Assembly (NCBI GenBank): GCA_021613535.1
Contig: CP075493.1
Location: 10,974,001-11,038,000 of the forward strand
Source of the DNA: Adineta vaga
Taxonomy: Eukaryota > Rotifera
Direction of reading: 5' to 3'
DNA: 64,000 nucleotides
The notes under the pieces were generated by a model that was given only the letters and a program-made list of their open reading frames with translations, was not told where the DNA came from and did not search any database. Position numbers and translations under genes: made by a program. Position 1 is the stretch's first letter. Each line of letters opens with the position of its first letter. Shown one piece after another: positions 32,517-44,389 of the stretch.

Positions 32517-34130
32517 TTAACGCTTACGAACTATATCCACCGATTTAATAACTGTTGTTGTTGATGAATCAATAAAATTTAAAATAGCATGTGAAGAATC
32601 TTGAATTAAAAGTTGATGAAATCCATAACCATTACATATCCAGGCTTGTCGCTCTGTATCATTCGTTTTAATTTTTTCAGTACTCGTAGGTGCAGCACCT
32701 GCTCCATCGGTAACATGAATCAGACCATCGCCTGAGGTGAAGTTTCTTGTCACGATATTCCCAGACGCATCCAATGGATAAAGAAGTTCCATCCAATGCA
32801 AATGACCAGCAAAATAAAAGTCAACTTTATACTGACTGAGAAGAGGCATAAAAGCAAGTTCACATGAACGGCAATTATCCGATGGCGGTATTATTGCATG
32901 GCCGACTAGCAAACAGAAATAAAGCAATTGTAAAATATTAGTGTAACGCTTTTAATCTGTTTTCTTCACATGAGTTTTAGTTACTCTGTCATTCTCATGC
33001 TTTCAGTTATTTTACATTCATTCGACAATTAATTCGTAGAACAGAAAACGAAGAAAGATCGAAATCATACCTATTTGTACAGCAGGAACGACAGTACTGC
33101 CGTAAAATGGTCGATGACCAGTTGCGACGATCCATGGAACTTTGGCACGTTGAGCTGGATCAGTCGCTTTTTGAAGATCAGCTTGCAACCATGTCACCTG
33201 AGCAGATTTACCAACAAAATGGCCAGCATTGAGTGTTGTATCTGGTCCCGTTGGTGCATCGACAAAATCTGTTTCTGTATTTAACATGATTACGTGAATT
33301 GGACCATAATCAAATGAATACCACATGTTTTTATAACCTCCACTAAGATCACCAGACATACAGAATCGATTTTGATATGCCGTAAAATTTCGTAGAAAAC
33401 TGGGACATATCGCATCACTATATTGGAAACATGTTGCTTCATGATTTCCAGGGCCCACTTGATAGGGTACATTCGCTGATATTGGCTGTAAATTATCCTG
33501 AAATGTATTCCATGTATCTTCATAAGGCTTAAAATCAACAAGAAATCCATATAAGTCCGCATAAGCTTAGCACCAGTATGAATAAAAATATTGGAATAGT
33601 TAGCGAAATTGTTGCATAGCAAGAAGAGTTTTTCTTGCTTGATTCTGATTGAAGTCATTATCTAAGCTTAAATCACCGACAAATGAAAGATTCACCGGAT
33701 ATTCTGTCGTGATACCAGGAGTAGGTGCTGTCATAAATGAATAAATATTGGATTCATCAACGAAGTTAGATGAGGCCTTTATACGATAATAGTATTTAGT
33801 CGATGGTTGGAGATTATCAAGATATACATTATGAAAGAACTTTTTTATTATATAGTATGAAGTGGTGAAACCAGTAGTTGATGTCATGGTAAGTGCATTT
33901 TGATCTGTACCGTAAACTATCTGAGGTGAAGGTGTATCATCAATATCTGCAAAACCATCTGTTGTCCATGATACAGTCACTCCGGTTGGTCGTAGAGCAA
34001 GGCGAATATGTGTTGATCTATTTTTCTTTGGAATAAATGAACATAAAGATAATCCCTCGACATAAATCGAAAATGTCGTCAACAAAACGAAAGTTATTGA
34101 AACGATGTTGTATACTAAATGTTTAACCAT
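32517..34130 (-). pseudogene. purple acid phosphatase-like secreted metallophosphoesterase with a damaged active-site region
   Basis: ATG 34130 opens a signal peptide, an N-terminal fibronectin-like domain (VSWTTDGF...YYYRIKASS) and the first metal motif (FVGDLSL). The next conserved block (GD-x-SYAD) is broken: at about 33600-33550 one base is gained, the frame differs for about 50 bases, and a net one-base loss with an adjacent TAA restores the original frame. It reads IHTGA instead of a GD pair, so a metal-ligand Asp is lost. Afterwards the frame is clean: GPGNHE, ATGHRPFYG, then a 165-bp intron (33070-32906) and the last exon with AGHLHWMELLYP. Family enzymes hydrolyse phosphomonoesters with a Fe-Fe/Zn/Mn centre. 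As written it cannot make an active enzyme. Confidence 0.8.
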
Positions 34131-34999
34131 TGCGATTCGAATTAATATTTGTCGTTATAATCTTCATCTTATTTTATAGCAATAATAACGCAAATTATGA
34201 CGTCAATTGCATGCTAAAAATAGACCAATACATTGCTTCTTTTTAACAAACAATATAGAAAACGAACATTCTTCAGTGGATAATTATAACCTATGATACG
34301 ATAAAATGTGTAGACCATTCTTTATTTCATATGTATGTGATTGAGTATCATCATAAAACGTACACAAAAAATTTCATACTGTATCATTCGAAGTAATGAC
34401 ATGTGCATAAAACAAGAGGAGTAATCTGTATCTACTTATTATAAAGATTATCCTATCCGATGATAATATTAAATTTTGAGCATAAATCAATACACAGGTA
34501 ACGAAAAGAAAGACAAAGATATGTCTATTTTTTGCTTATTTTTCAGTCGTGCGACGTGTATTATGTTAACGAGCCAGTACGCAATATCTTTTATTTTTAT
34601 TTCTATCATAGTATCGAACAAATATATGTAGTATTAAGAATTCAAACAAAAAGAAATTGATACATTGACATATTTCATTACTAGAACACGGATATATTGC
34701 TAAGTTTACATTTATTCTTTCTCGTATCAATCGAACAAAATCAAAGAATTTCTTTTTTCTTTTTTTTTCAGCTGTCAATGTTTGTTGTGTACAAGAGAAA
34801 ACATAAGATAACTCATACGAGTACATACACTTCTTAGATAAGAAATGGACTGATAGCAAGAGAGAAATGAAAATTTCATACGTTCAGCACTCATACAAAC
34901 ATTTTGAATTGTTATCTTTTGGTGAATGTTTGTCTACATATCAGTAGAAGGCATGTTTCATTATTGTTGAATAGTTTGTATTGATGTTTTAATTTGCGA
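34131..34999. other. 869-bp divergent intergenic region
   Basis: Between the phosphatase (minus) and trehalose-phosphate synthase (plus) starts; both promoters should lie here. Only low-complexity frames are seen; no specific motif is claimed. Confidence 0.45.
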
Positions 35000-37245
35000 A
35001 TGATATCGAATATAGAATCAAATATGCCATTAGATACATTTCTTTTACCATCATCTGCTGACATTGGACAACAAGAATATCAATTATCCATGACATCTAT
35101 TCCAACTCATAATCATTTGATAAAAGATCAAAAAAATATATCCGCTCGTATGATTATTGTTGCTAATCGTTTACCCATAACAATGACAATCAAATCGAAA
35201 CGTGATGGACAAAGTGAAGTGGAATTTCTTTCTAGTTCAGGTGGTGTGGCATCGGCTTTAACTGGTATTAGTAATTTATGGATTGGTTGGCCAGGTGGTG
35301 AAGTGAGAAATGCTGAAGATCGAAAAAATGTTACAGAGAAATTACGTAAATTCGATTGCATACCTGTATTTTAACTGCCGAATTATGCAATTTATTTTAT
35401 AATGGCTATTGTAATGATCTTCTCTGGCCACTTCTTCATTATATGCCATTACCAATAGAAGCAATCAAATCACATGATAAACGATATCTTGCCTATCAAG
35501 ATGCTAATGCTCAATTTGCTAAGATTGTTTTGGATAATTACGATGATGGTGATATTGTTTGGATACATGATTATCATCTGATGTTAGTTCCATCTTTATT
35601 ACGTCGTGCAAAACCTCAAATGAAAATCGGTTTCTTCTTTCATACACCGTTTCCATGTGGTGAAGTTTACTGTACCTTACCTTCACGTAGTGAACTTTTA
35701 CTTGGTGTTCTCAATAGCAATCTGATAGGTTTTCATACTGATCAATATTTACGACATTTTCAATCAGCAGTATCTCGACTTCTCAATGTTGAATATGACA
35801 ATAATCAAGTATAAGAAATCCTTCGTTTTTTTTCTTCAATATTTACGATTTTTTGTTGTTATTTATTTAGATTAGAATGCAAGATATTATGTCTCGACTG
35901 GGTGTCTATCCCATTGGTATCGATGCTCGAAAATTTGTCGATACAGTAGCATCCGATTCATGTCAAGAATATGTAAATGAATTAAAGTTACATTTTGCAG
36001 GTCGAAAGGTGTTATTAGGTATTGATCGTCTCGATTATATCAAAGGTATCTTACAGAAAATGTTAGCTTTGGAATTATTTTTCGAAAATCATCCCGAATG
36101 GATAGGCAAGGTGATCTTAGTACAAGTAGCAGTACCATCTCGTACTGATGTTCTTGAATATCAGATGTTCAAAGCAGAAACTCATAAACTAGTTGGTCGT
36201 ATCAATGGTCGATTCGGTAGTGTGGCAAATGTTCCGATTTGTTATTTGGATCAATCAATGCCATTCGAAAAGATGTGTGCATTATATCATTGTGCAGATG
36301 TTATGATGGTTACTAGTATACGTGATGGTATGAATCTTGTTTCATATGAATATATTGCTTGTCAGAAAGATTCTACTGGTGTATTGATTCTTAGTGAATT
36401 TTGTGGTGCTGCTGAATTATTAGATGGTGGTGTTTTACAAATCAATCCATGGAATATTAATGATGTAGCTAATGCTATTTATAAAGCTCTAACAATGACT
36501 GAAAATGAACGTCGAAAATTGTCTGATATTGCATGTAACTATGTTATGGGACACACAGCAAAGAATTGGGCAACGAAATTTTATGAAAAACTTAAACATC
36601 AAGAATTTGTATCAACAAACGTTTCACAACCAATTCATCGAAATGCAAGTAGAGATATCAATGAAAAAATATCGAAATCACTTAATATGGAAATGACCTT
36701 GTCGAAATTTAACAGCGATCAACGTGAATTATTAATTACAAGTTTAGTGGATCTTATTCATCGAGTCGAAGCCTTATCACCTACTACGATTGATGATACG
36801 AATGAAAAAGATACATGTATTTCTCGTAGTCAATATCAAGATGTTGGTGAATTATGGGGATGGCGAAAATCATCAGCAACAAATTCTGATACATCAAATA
36901 AAGTTTCTTCTGTACTTGATTCATGTGAATCTATTCACAAAAATATTGCAACTTTGGAGAAAACTTTATCGGATAAAAACAATAATGACGAATGTTTTAC
37001 AGTCGATGATAATAATAATTTATCAGGTAAGCATTTATTCTTGTGAGAACGAATTTTGATTGGTATAATGTGTTTTCAGATAACAATTCTTCAAATTCGA
37101 ATGATTCAGTTAGATGGTTCAAAGTAGGCTCAACAATTTTATCCGTATTTAAAAATCTGATCAAAGAGGTAAATAAATCTATATTCTTTGATATGAATTA
37201 AATTGTTTCTTTTTTTTTCTTCGTATATAGATTAATCATGATTGA
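35000..37245 (+). CDS. tps: trehalose-6-phosphate synthase (GT20), with a one-base deletion in exon 1
   Basis: UDP-glucose plus glucose-6-phosphate to trehalose-6-phosphate. Coding starts at ATG 35000. Exons are 35000-35808, 35871-37026, 37080-37168 and 37231-37245, with introns of 62, 53 and 62 bp. After a 50-residue leader the GT20 motifs run in order: VANRLP, SSGGVASAL, WIGWPG, WIHDYHLMLVP, FFHTPFP, GFHT, GIDRLDYIKGI (Arg/Lys of the UDP/phosphate site), RDGMNLVSYEY and SEFCGAAELL. There is no TPP phosphatase domain; the C-terminal 130 residues are polar, ending in a short amphipathic stretch. At 35369-35372 a T run is one base short, moving the frame between IPVF and AELCNLFYNGY. All downstream motifs are intact, so a sequence error is likely. 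Trehalose synthase genes in Adineta vaga have been reported as horizontally acquired. Confidence 0.88.
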
Positions 37246-37424
37246 TATCTATTTCATACAATTTTCTATTAAAACATTATTAAAAATTAGAATATTAGAT
37301 AATTTTGTTTTGTTTATTTGTCTTCTAAATTGTTAATTTTATAGATTGAAATATATACTTGAACCAATATAATGAGAATATAAATGTAAGAGGAATAAAT
37401 ATGTTGCGTCCTTTTAACGAATAT

Positions 37425-38759
37425 CTATACTTCAACTGTCTTATGAACAGAACGGTTTTTAAGCATTAATTGATGTTGCTTAATTATGGCACGATAGTTA
37501 GGTAATGTTTTATATGTAATACGATTTGAATTATGATAACTATTAGCACCACGATAGCCAGTACGAACCAAATAGATCATATCTGGACCACCATCACAAT
37601 TCCATTGGCTACAACTTGATTTATTGTCAAATGAGGATAATCGATCGAATTGCCAATCGACATAATGAAAACCTGTATAACGGAGACTATCATTCACTGT
37701 TAAACCTGTATCATCATATAATAAACGATCAGCAGCAATATGCCAATTATTCAAATGTTCTAAATCATTTGTATATGATAAACTTAAAATATTTCGTTGA
37801 TCAACAACAGGTTCAACTGTAACTGGATTACATAATGTTATATAGATTTGAGTAATAGGATCAAATCTGATTGTAAATTTACTCATACCACCTGGAAAAT
37901 GAATGACTGAAATAAATGATAAAGTATTCAATGTTTGATTTAATTCTAAAATAATTGCTAAATTTGATAATGGAATTGAATTAAAACGTAAGACGTTCAA
38001 TATACGTAATTGCTCATCGTCGTTTTTTGACGATGTTTTCTGTAGTACTACAATATTTCCTTCTAGAAAACCTGGTGCAGTTAAATTAGGATACGTTTTT
38101 GGTAACCATTTGGTATCGAATGGTAATGGTGGAGTTATTTTCCAATTTCTGAGAGACATAATTGGATCGTCTGCAGTAATATTCTTTGATAATGAATATG
38201 ATGATAAATTACAACTGATAATTGCTGCTTGAAATGGATAAGGCCATTTTCCTGTTCCAACATGATATTCTACCGTACGATACATCATTTGATTGGCAGT
38301 AACAATTGGCATTGCACCAGAATCGAACCAACCATTAAATAATAAAACACCTTCATCACTCTGATTATAATTCCATGAAGCACCATTATCAATACTACGA
38401 TGTATAACTATTCCACTATCATTTTTTCCACCTCTTATACCAATCGCATATATTCTATCATTGTAAACTGTTAATGTTGTGAAATATGTACGTAAAATAT
38501 AAGATATGAATGTCCATGTTACACCATCATCATCACTGCTATACACGGAAACATTTTGTGGATAAGATTTCGTTCCAGGTCCAAAAAAATCATGACTAGC
38601 TAATAGACGACCGGATGAGAGACGAACAATTGAAGGTGAACCAAGATAAACATGTGACGGTTCCTCATGATAAGCGACTTCATTTAAACCTAAACTTGAA
38701 TCAGGTAGTGGTTTACATGAACATAATGACAGAAAAAATATAAAGTATATCGAAGACAT
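37425..38759 (-). CDS. secreted Asp-box (BNR) sialidase-like beta-propeller protein
   Basis: ATG 38759 starts a signal peptide (SIYFIFFLSLCSC). A six-bladed propeller-type sequence follows, with Asp-box motifs SSDDDGVTWTF and SIDNGASWNY (S-x-D-x-G-x-x-W) and the family-like opening SPSIVRLSSGRLLAS. Many sequons. C-terminal CSQWNCDGGPDMIYLVRTGYRG closes the fold. Single exon, about 444 aa, the size of bacterial or fungal exo-sialidases. I do not see the complete arginine triad, so sialidase activity is uncertain; a related sugar-binding or glycosidase role is possible. The intronless structure and family distribution make transfer conceivable. Confidence 0.72.
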   Translation of the reverse strand: MSSIYFIFFLSLCSCKPLPDSSLGLNEVAYHEEPSHVYLGSPSIVRLSSGRLLASHDFFGPGTKSYPQNVSVYSSDDDGVTWTFISYILRTYFTTLTVYNDRIYAIGIRGGKNDSGIVIHRSIDNGASWNYNQSDEGVLLFNGWFDSGAMPIVTANQMMYRTVEYHVGTGKWPYPFQAAIISCNLSSYSLSKNITADDPIMSLRNWKITPPLPFDTKWLPKTYPNLTAPGFLEGNIVVLQKTSSKNDDEQLRILNVLRFNSIPLSNLAIILELNQTLNTLSFISVIHFPGGMSKFTIRFDPITQIYITLCNPVTVEPVVDQRNILSLSYTNDLEHLNNWHIAADRLLYDDTGLTVNDSLRYTGFHYVDWQFDRLSSFDNKSSCSQWNCDGGPDMIYLVRTGYRGANSYHNSNRITYKTLPNYRAIIKQHQLMLKNRSVHKTVEV

Positions 38760-38937
38760 CAGCAAAGATTTATTTAGCTTTAAAAGAAAGAAGAATTTAT
38801 AGTAGATTTAATATTGAGAAAAAAACAAAAACGAAAAGAGATAAGAAAATCAAATAGAGATAAGCAGAATATTGATGATAATAAAGCACAAAATTATTGA
38901 GGGAAGAAATATTTCAAATAAGTATTTTCTAAATGAG

Positions 38938-40110
38938 TTAATTTTCATCACATGTTATTTGTGGATCTATACGTATGATCTTATTATTCGCACTATTGGA
39001 TAGTATCATAACATAATTGTCCAAGAAGAGTGTATCAAAATATCCTTTGTCCATACTCCAATTACCAAGACTAATTCCGTTAGCACTATATATTCGAAGT
39101 CCATAATCATAAACAGTAAACCATCGACGATTACAATCATCAATCAATACATGTGATCCATAGGTGAGTGTCGTAGGTGCACTGACAAATAGTGTTTGTG
39201 TCCAATCGCTTGTTGTTTCAATATATTTGTATCCATATATAGAAGGAACACTCCATGATGCTACATAAAAATATGTATCATTTACTTTGAATAAACCATG
39301 TGGTGCTCCATAATTCACTGATGAATATGTTGTCATTTGATAATTCGTGTTATTTATCAATGAAAAATAGTAAATACGATTATTATCAGCAGAAGCAACA
39401 ACCATTTTTGAACCATTATCTAAGAAAATGATATCTCGGACACCATTCATAGGAAATCCTACGAGCGAATTTATATTTGTGATATACTTTAACGAATTAT
39501 TTCCATTACTAGTAAATACAGATATTGTTTGATTAGTAGTGATTCCAATATAATATTTTTGTTGAAAATAAGCAATATTTCCTACTGATGCATTGATTGA
39601 AATATGTTCAAGAAGTGTTAAAGTTTGAGGATCGAATCGATCTAAGTATGATGGAACAGTACTGGTCTGTTCTATCGTAACTAATACACCAGTATCATCA
39701 AGTAGAAGACAGCGAGGCTTTGTGACAGTTACATTAATCATTCGGTTTGAAGCATTTTGAAGTTTCTGTAATAACAATGTTGTATTTGACATACAACATG
39801 GATTACTTGCATTTGGAAAGATATTTTGAGGAAAATAAACACGAGAATTGTTCATTGATTGATATGTATATGTTCGAGGATAGCGAATGAAAAGTTCACA
39901 TGTAAAATTTGCATAACAATTTAATGCAAGTATCGAAGAATTTTGTAATGACGAACAAATACATTGATCGCATGTCATATTTGATACTCGAGTAGTATTT
40001 AGTATAGGTCGAATTGGTATGAGAACAGCATTGTTTATAAAAGGAATACTTTTACATTGAATTTTGAGAAAAAAATAACACAAAATAATATATATGGTTT
40101 GTATCGGCAT
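38938..40110 (-). CDS. secreted beta-propeller protein, 390 aa
   Basis: Single exon from ATG 40110 with a signal peptide (IYIILCYFFLKIQCKS). A Cys-rich N-terminal module (CDQCICSSL...CYANFTCELF...CCMSN) precedes a six-bladed, NHL/SMP-30-like propeller from about residue 140 (VRDIIFLDNGSKMVVASADNNRIYYF and similar), with many N-glycosylation sequons. Co-oriented with the sialidase-like gene 180 bp downstream. Domain arrangement known to me only from rotifer-type proteins; ligand unknown. Confidence 0.7.
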   Translation of the reverse strand: MPIQTIYIILCYFFLKIQCKSIPFINNAVLIPIRPILNTTRVSNMTCDQCICSSLQNSSILALNCYANFTCELFIRYPRTYTYQSMNNSRVYFPQNIFPNASNPCCMSNTTLLLQKLQNASNRMINVTVTKPRCLLLDDTGVLVTIEQTSTVPSYLDRFDPQTLTLLEHISINASVGNIAYFQQKYYIGITTNQTISVFTSNGNNSLKYITNINSLVGFPMNGVRDIIFLDNGSKMVVASADNNRIYYFSLINNTNYQMTTYSSVNYGAPHGLFKVNDTYFYVASWSVPSIYGYKYIETTSDWTQTLFVSAPTTLTYGSHVLIDDCNRRWFTVYDYGLRIYSANGISLGNWSMDKGYFDTLFLDNYVMILSNSANNKIIRIDPQITCDEN

Positions 40111-40650
40111 GATGAGAAGAAAATAATGAGAATTCCTTTTAGTCGTTATATCTTAAAAGTGAACTGCATTTCAAAGAAACGTGAATAATTAAATTTTCTC
40201 GTTAGTTTTAAACTTGGCCAGTATTTAATGCAGAAATGTTACCAAACACCTATGTGATGAATACTTTTTGTTGAATGCATTGTTTTAGTTAATCAAAAAG
40301 CAATTCATCAATTATATAGTTGCTTTCTCTCGTGGCTACTTCTTTGTCATGAGTGCTCCTTATTTAATGAAATAAAATTGAATGTAAAACTTTTTGTCAG
40401 GCGAGAATATCCCATTTTTATCTACGTGTTTTATATAATTGAAATATATTTATTCTGAGAAAATACAGAAAGAAATTAACTGTTCCTTTATTAGAATGAG
40501 TATACTTTAACAGGTATGGAATGTGTTTATATTAACGTTAGACGACATCTATACAAACGAATAAAAGACAAAGATATGATTTGCATATATAGTGTTCTTA
40601 TCTTTCGACTATATTCTTTCATTTTTCTGTTTCGACAATTATATCGAGAC
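40111..40650. other. divergent promoter region
   Basis: Between the propeller gene (minus) and the FAD oxidoreductase (plus). An upstream in-frame ATG at 40516 would add 45 residues to the oxidoreductase, but that extension is hydrophobic and low quality. Confidence 0.4.
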
Positions 40651-42100
40651 ATGTCTTCTATCTATGACATAATTATTATTGGAGGAGGTATTGTTGGTTT
40701 AGGAGTATTTCATCAATTAACATTAAATGGTTATCAAAACGTTCTACTTTTGGATAAATCACCACAAATTCTAACGGGAGCAAGTTCAGGAAATAGTGGA
40801 ATATTACATACAGGATTTGATACAGTACCTCGAACATTAGAATCAAAACTCGTACAACGTGGATATCATTTATATCAATCATTCAAACGAGATATTGAAT
40901 TACCAATAAAAAAAATTGGTGCGTATCTCGTCGCTTGGAAACAAGATGATATAAAAATTCTCAAAGAAGTCTTAAATACTGCGCATCAAGTAGGTATTCA
41001 ACCGTTAAGGATCGATATTGAAATGAACTATTGTCATTTAGAATGGTGTATTTGATATTGAAGAAATCTCTTCTACAACCTTGTACCAACGTGAACCATT
41101 ATTACGATATGGTGCACTAAGAGCGTTGCATATTCCTGGTGAATCTTTAGTAGATCCTTTAACATTACCATTGATTTTATTGATGCATGGAAAAATTTTA
41201 GGTGGTCATATTCAAATGAACATCGAAATAGTAAAGGGTGAATATGATTACGAAAATAAATATTGGAAATTAAATAATGGACAATTTCGAAGTCGAATTG
41301 TCATTAATTGTGCTGGTCTCTATGGCGATATTGTTGAACAGATCCGTATCGAGCAACAATTATTGTCCACATCAACATTCACTATTCAACCACGTATCGG
41401 TCAATTTTCTGTTTATTCATTTCCTACAACATCACCACCTTTAAAATCTATTATTTTACCAATACCAACAAAATTCACTAAAGGTATCATTGTCTATCCA
41501 AATCTATTTAATCAAATTATTGTTGGACCAACAGCAGAAACTCAACATGATCGATCATACGCACCAATCAAATCCGACGTAATACAGATGTTACATGATA
41601 AAATCAATGAACTCATACCATCGTTTTCAAAATCGAATTATAAATATATTGGCTCGTATACGGGAATACGACCAGCAACAGAATATTCTGATTATCAAAT
41701 ACATTCGTATAATGCAATACAATGGATTTGTTGTGGTGGAATACGTTCTACTGGATTAACATCATCATTAGCCATTGGTGAATATATTTGTGAGAAATTG
41801 AATGAGATGAATGCTATTAGACAACAACTATATTGTATAGGCTACTCATCAGAAAGATATTATCATTCATTAAAAGAATTAAAAGCAATGTTCATTTCCA
41901 CACCTTGTGGATTACAGCCAAAAATAGTCATGAAAGAATCAAAACTATCATTATCAACAGGAAATATACAATTTAATGATGATACTTATGCTTCAAATTT
42001 GAAAATAGACTGTAATGGTGACTTATATGATATATCACATTCATTATTAAAACTAGCATGGATGACTAAAGATTCATCTTCCATTATTTCTCATTTATGA
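40651..42100 (+). CDS. FAD-dependent oxidoreductase of the DAO family (L-2-hydroxyglutarate / glycerol-3-phosphate dehydrogenase-like)
   Basis: Exons are 40651-40989 and 41042-42100. The 52-bp intron (GTAGGT...ATTTAG, phase 0) restores the conserved join AHQ-NGVFDIEE, whereas reading through it gives a stop, so this is splicing, not a frameshift. N-terminal dinucleotide motif IIIIGGGIVGLGVFHQL, then GASSGNSGILHTGF binding FAD, REPLLRYGALRALHIPGESLVDP, INCAGLYGD, and a C-terminal G-I-R-P (YTGIRPAT) and GGIRSTGLTSSLAIG block. About 465 aa. Start 40651 chosen because it directly precedes the FAD fold. Substrate not certain. C-terminal 80 residues (with CGL and polar repeats) are unlike bacterial LhgO. 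Confidence 0.8.
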
Positions 42101-42313
42101 GAATACTTGTTACAATAGACATCAATTTCTTTTTCTAGTACATTGCATCATTCTACTAACTATACTCATTCTGAAAAAAGTTGTATTTGAAAGAGCGACA
42201 TCTCACTTGAATTACTATGATTAGTTAGAATTTGCCTTTCGTTGTTCGTAAGGTGGATAAAAAACCCAGTACTAAAGTTTTTGCTTAAGAACTCGCAATC
42301 GTTTTCATGTGTC

Positions 42314-44133
42314 ATGTCGAATTACCTAACACCATCGATTGAAATTTTACCAGTGGAAATACTTCATTCTATTTGTGATAATCTTGATGCTCAGACAATT
42401 TTCTATTCAATTCGACCATTATCACGATTTTTTCGATCAGTTGTTCATAGTTATAATCGTTGTGAATTGGATTTTAGTTTAATTTCTAAGTCAAATTTTT
42501 ATTTTTTCTGTCGATGTATTCATCCTGAAAATATTGTGTCATTAACACTTTCCAATGATTCACAACTTTTAAATCAAATCGATTTATTTATTTCACTTGT
42601 GCATCTTCAACATATATCTCGACTTCGATCATTAACTCTTTTCCATGCCACTGAGAGACAAGTCAATCATATTTTGAAATCTATCAACTTGGAAATACTT
42701 AATACATTATCATGTCAGATTAGAAAATCTAGTAGTTCGTGTTCAAATACAACAGTAGTTCCTACGCTATTGACTGTTCTAAAAACAGCACTTCGGCAAT
42801 TAGAATTTAAAGCATATTATACAAGTACAGCATCCGAAACTTCATGGTCAGTTAAAGATATAGCTGCATTACTAACAACTGACGATCGTATGAATGTTGA
42901 TGATCTTCGCAAAATACTGCAATGTTCTTCGTATTTATCATCACTGAATATCAGTGATGTTCCATTCGGTAATGTAACACATTCGAATTCTAATTGTTTT
43001 CGACAAATAACATCTTTAACATTCACTAGTCTATCGATAACAATCGATAGATTGGAATTATTTCTTTCTTTAACACCATTGCTTACTGATCTGAAATTAA
43101 TCGGTGGAAATGATATGCTCAATGGAAAACGATGGGAAGATTTCATTCAAATCAATCTATCACACTTGAATAAATTTGAATTCTATTTTCGCGAACGTAG
43201 ATCAGTTAAGCCAACAATAAATAATCTGAAGTTTATTAGTAATTCCTTCAAGACACCTTTTTGGACTGAGTATAAAAAATGGTTTGTTGTCTGTGAATAC
43301 GAACATCACCAATATGGCATGAATTTCATTTGTCTCTATTCAATTCCAATTTGTATATCTTTTATCAATTATCCGCCTGCGTCTCAAAAAGAATCCTTAA
43401 TTACTTCGAATAATGATGATATACTAACAAACAATAATATTGAATCACTTACTTTAACTCTAAATAGTTTCACAGCTGACATTATTCAACAAAAAGTAAG
43501 TTATCCGATAAAACAAAGAAAAAAGAATGTCATAATTGAATATCTCTAGCGTGGAATGATCAATCGTCCATTGTTTCCCAATGTTAATGAAATTAACCTT
43601 GAATTTCATGCGGGATGGCCTCAAATAACATTGAATTCACTTTTTGAAATCATCAATCTTTCTCGATTAGTTCACGTCAAAATATCGGGTGATTATCGGA
43701 GTCAATATACTGATGATTTATTGATGGAGATCAAACAGTTTTTACAAAAAACATCGAACCTTATTTCATTGACTATTCATAGTAGTTTCTACAAATATAG
43801 AGCCTATCTAATAGCGAATCATCTTCTTTCCATCATTCCACGTCAGTTAAACATTTGCAAATTCCAATATACGATATCGATCAAATCGATATTCTCCTTA
43901 AACAGTGTCAAAATCTTTCAATCATTGAATTTGAAACTGATGATGCGGATTTATCGACAGATATTGTCGATTGGTTTAATGATAATACAAATGGTACAAT
44001 ATGTGAACAAGATGATAGTATATTGACTATTTGGCTGGGAGCAAAAGCCAATCGTCCTATTCATAAACGATTGAAACTAAATAGCAATAAACGAGATTCT
44101 TCTTTTCCTCTTGAATATAATGTTGATCAATAA
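42314..44133 (+). CDS. F-box/LRR-type protein with a one-base deletion near the 3' end
   Basis: Exon 1 is 42314-43495, intron 43496-43549 (54 bp, GTAAGT...CTCTAG, phase 0), exon 2 43550-44133. The N-terminus has an F-box-like helix set (IEILPVEILHSICDNLDAQTIF), then irregular leucine-rich repeats. In exon 2 the frame shifts at about 43850: IIPRQL is followed by HLQIPIYDIDQIDILL in the next frame, explained by one A missing from an AAA run. The C-terminal motif SILTIWLGAK parallels the end of the intact F-box gene at 13.1 kb (NVHFWLGKR), so the last exon is real. A sequence error or a very recent lesion is likely. Confidence 0.75.
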
Positions 44134-44389
44134 AAAACGTTTTTAATCAATTATTAAGTTTTTCAACATAAGCATAGAATTTACATAATTATGATATGCA
44201 ATACTATATTCACAGTTTCAAATAAAATCTATACTTTCCATTATTTTAAAAGAAGATTATTTTATTTGCAAAGTTCTATAACTCAAAAGACTAACTATAT
44301 AATGTCGCATCGAATTATATCAAAATAAAGGTCATTCAGAGATTAGAAGCTTTGATCAATGACCATATCTAATGGTGATATAATTAATG

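Noticed and set aside
40984-41055. Apparent frameshift and stop in the FAD oxidoreductase
   Set aside because: A 52-bp GTAGGT...ATTTAG intron (40990-41041) removes it and gives the conserved NGVFDIEE-REP continuation, so it is splicing.
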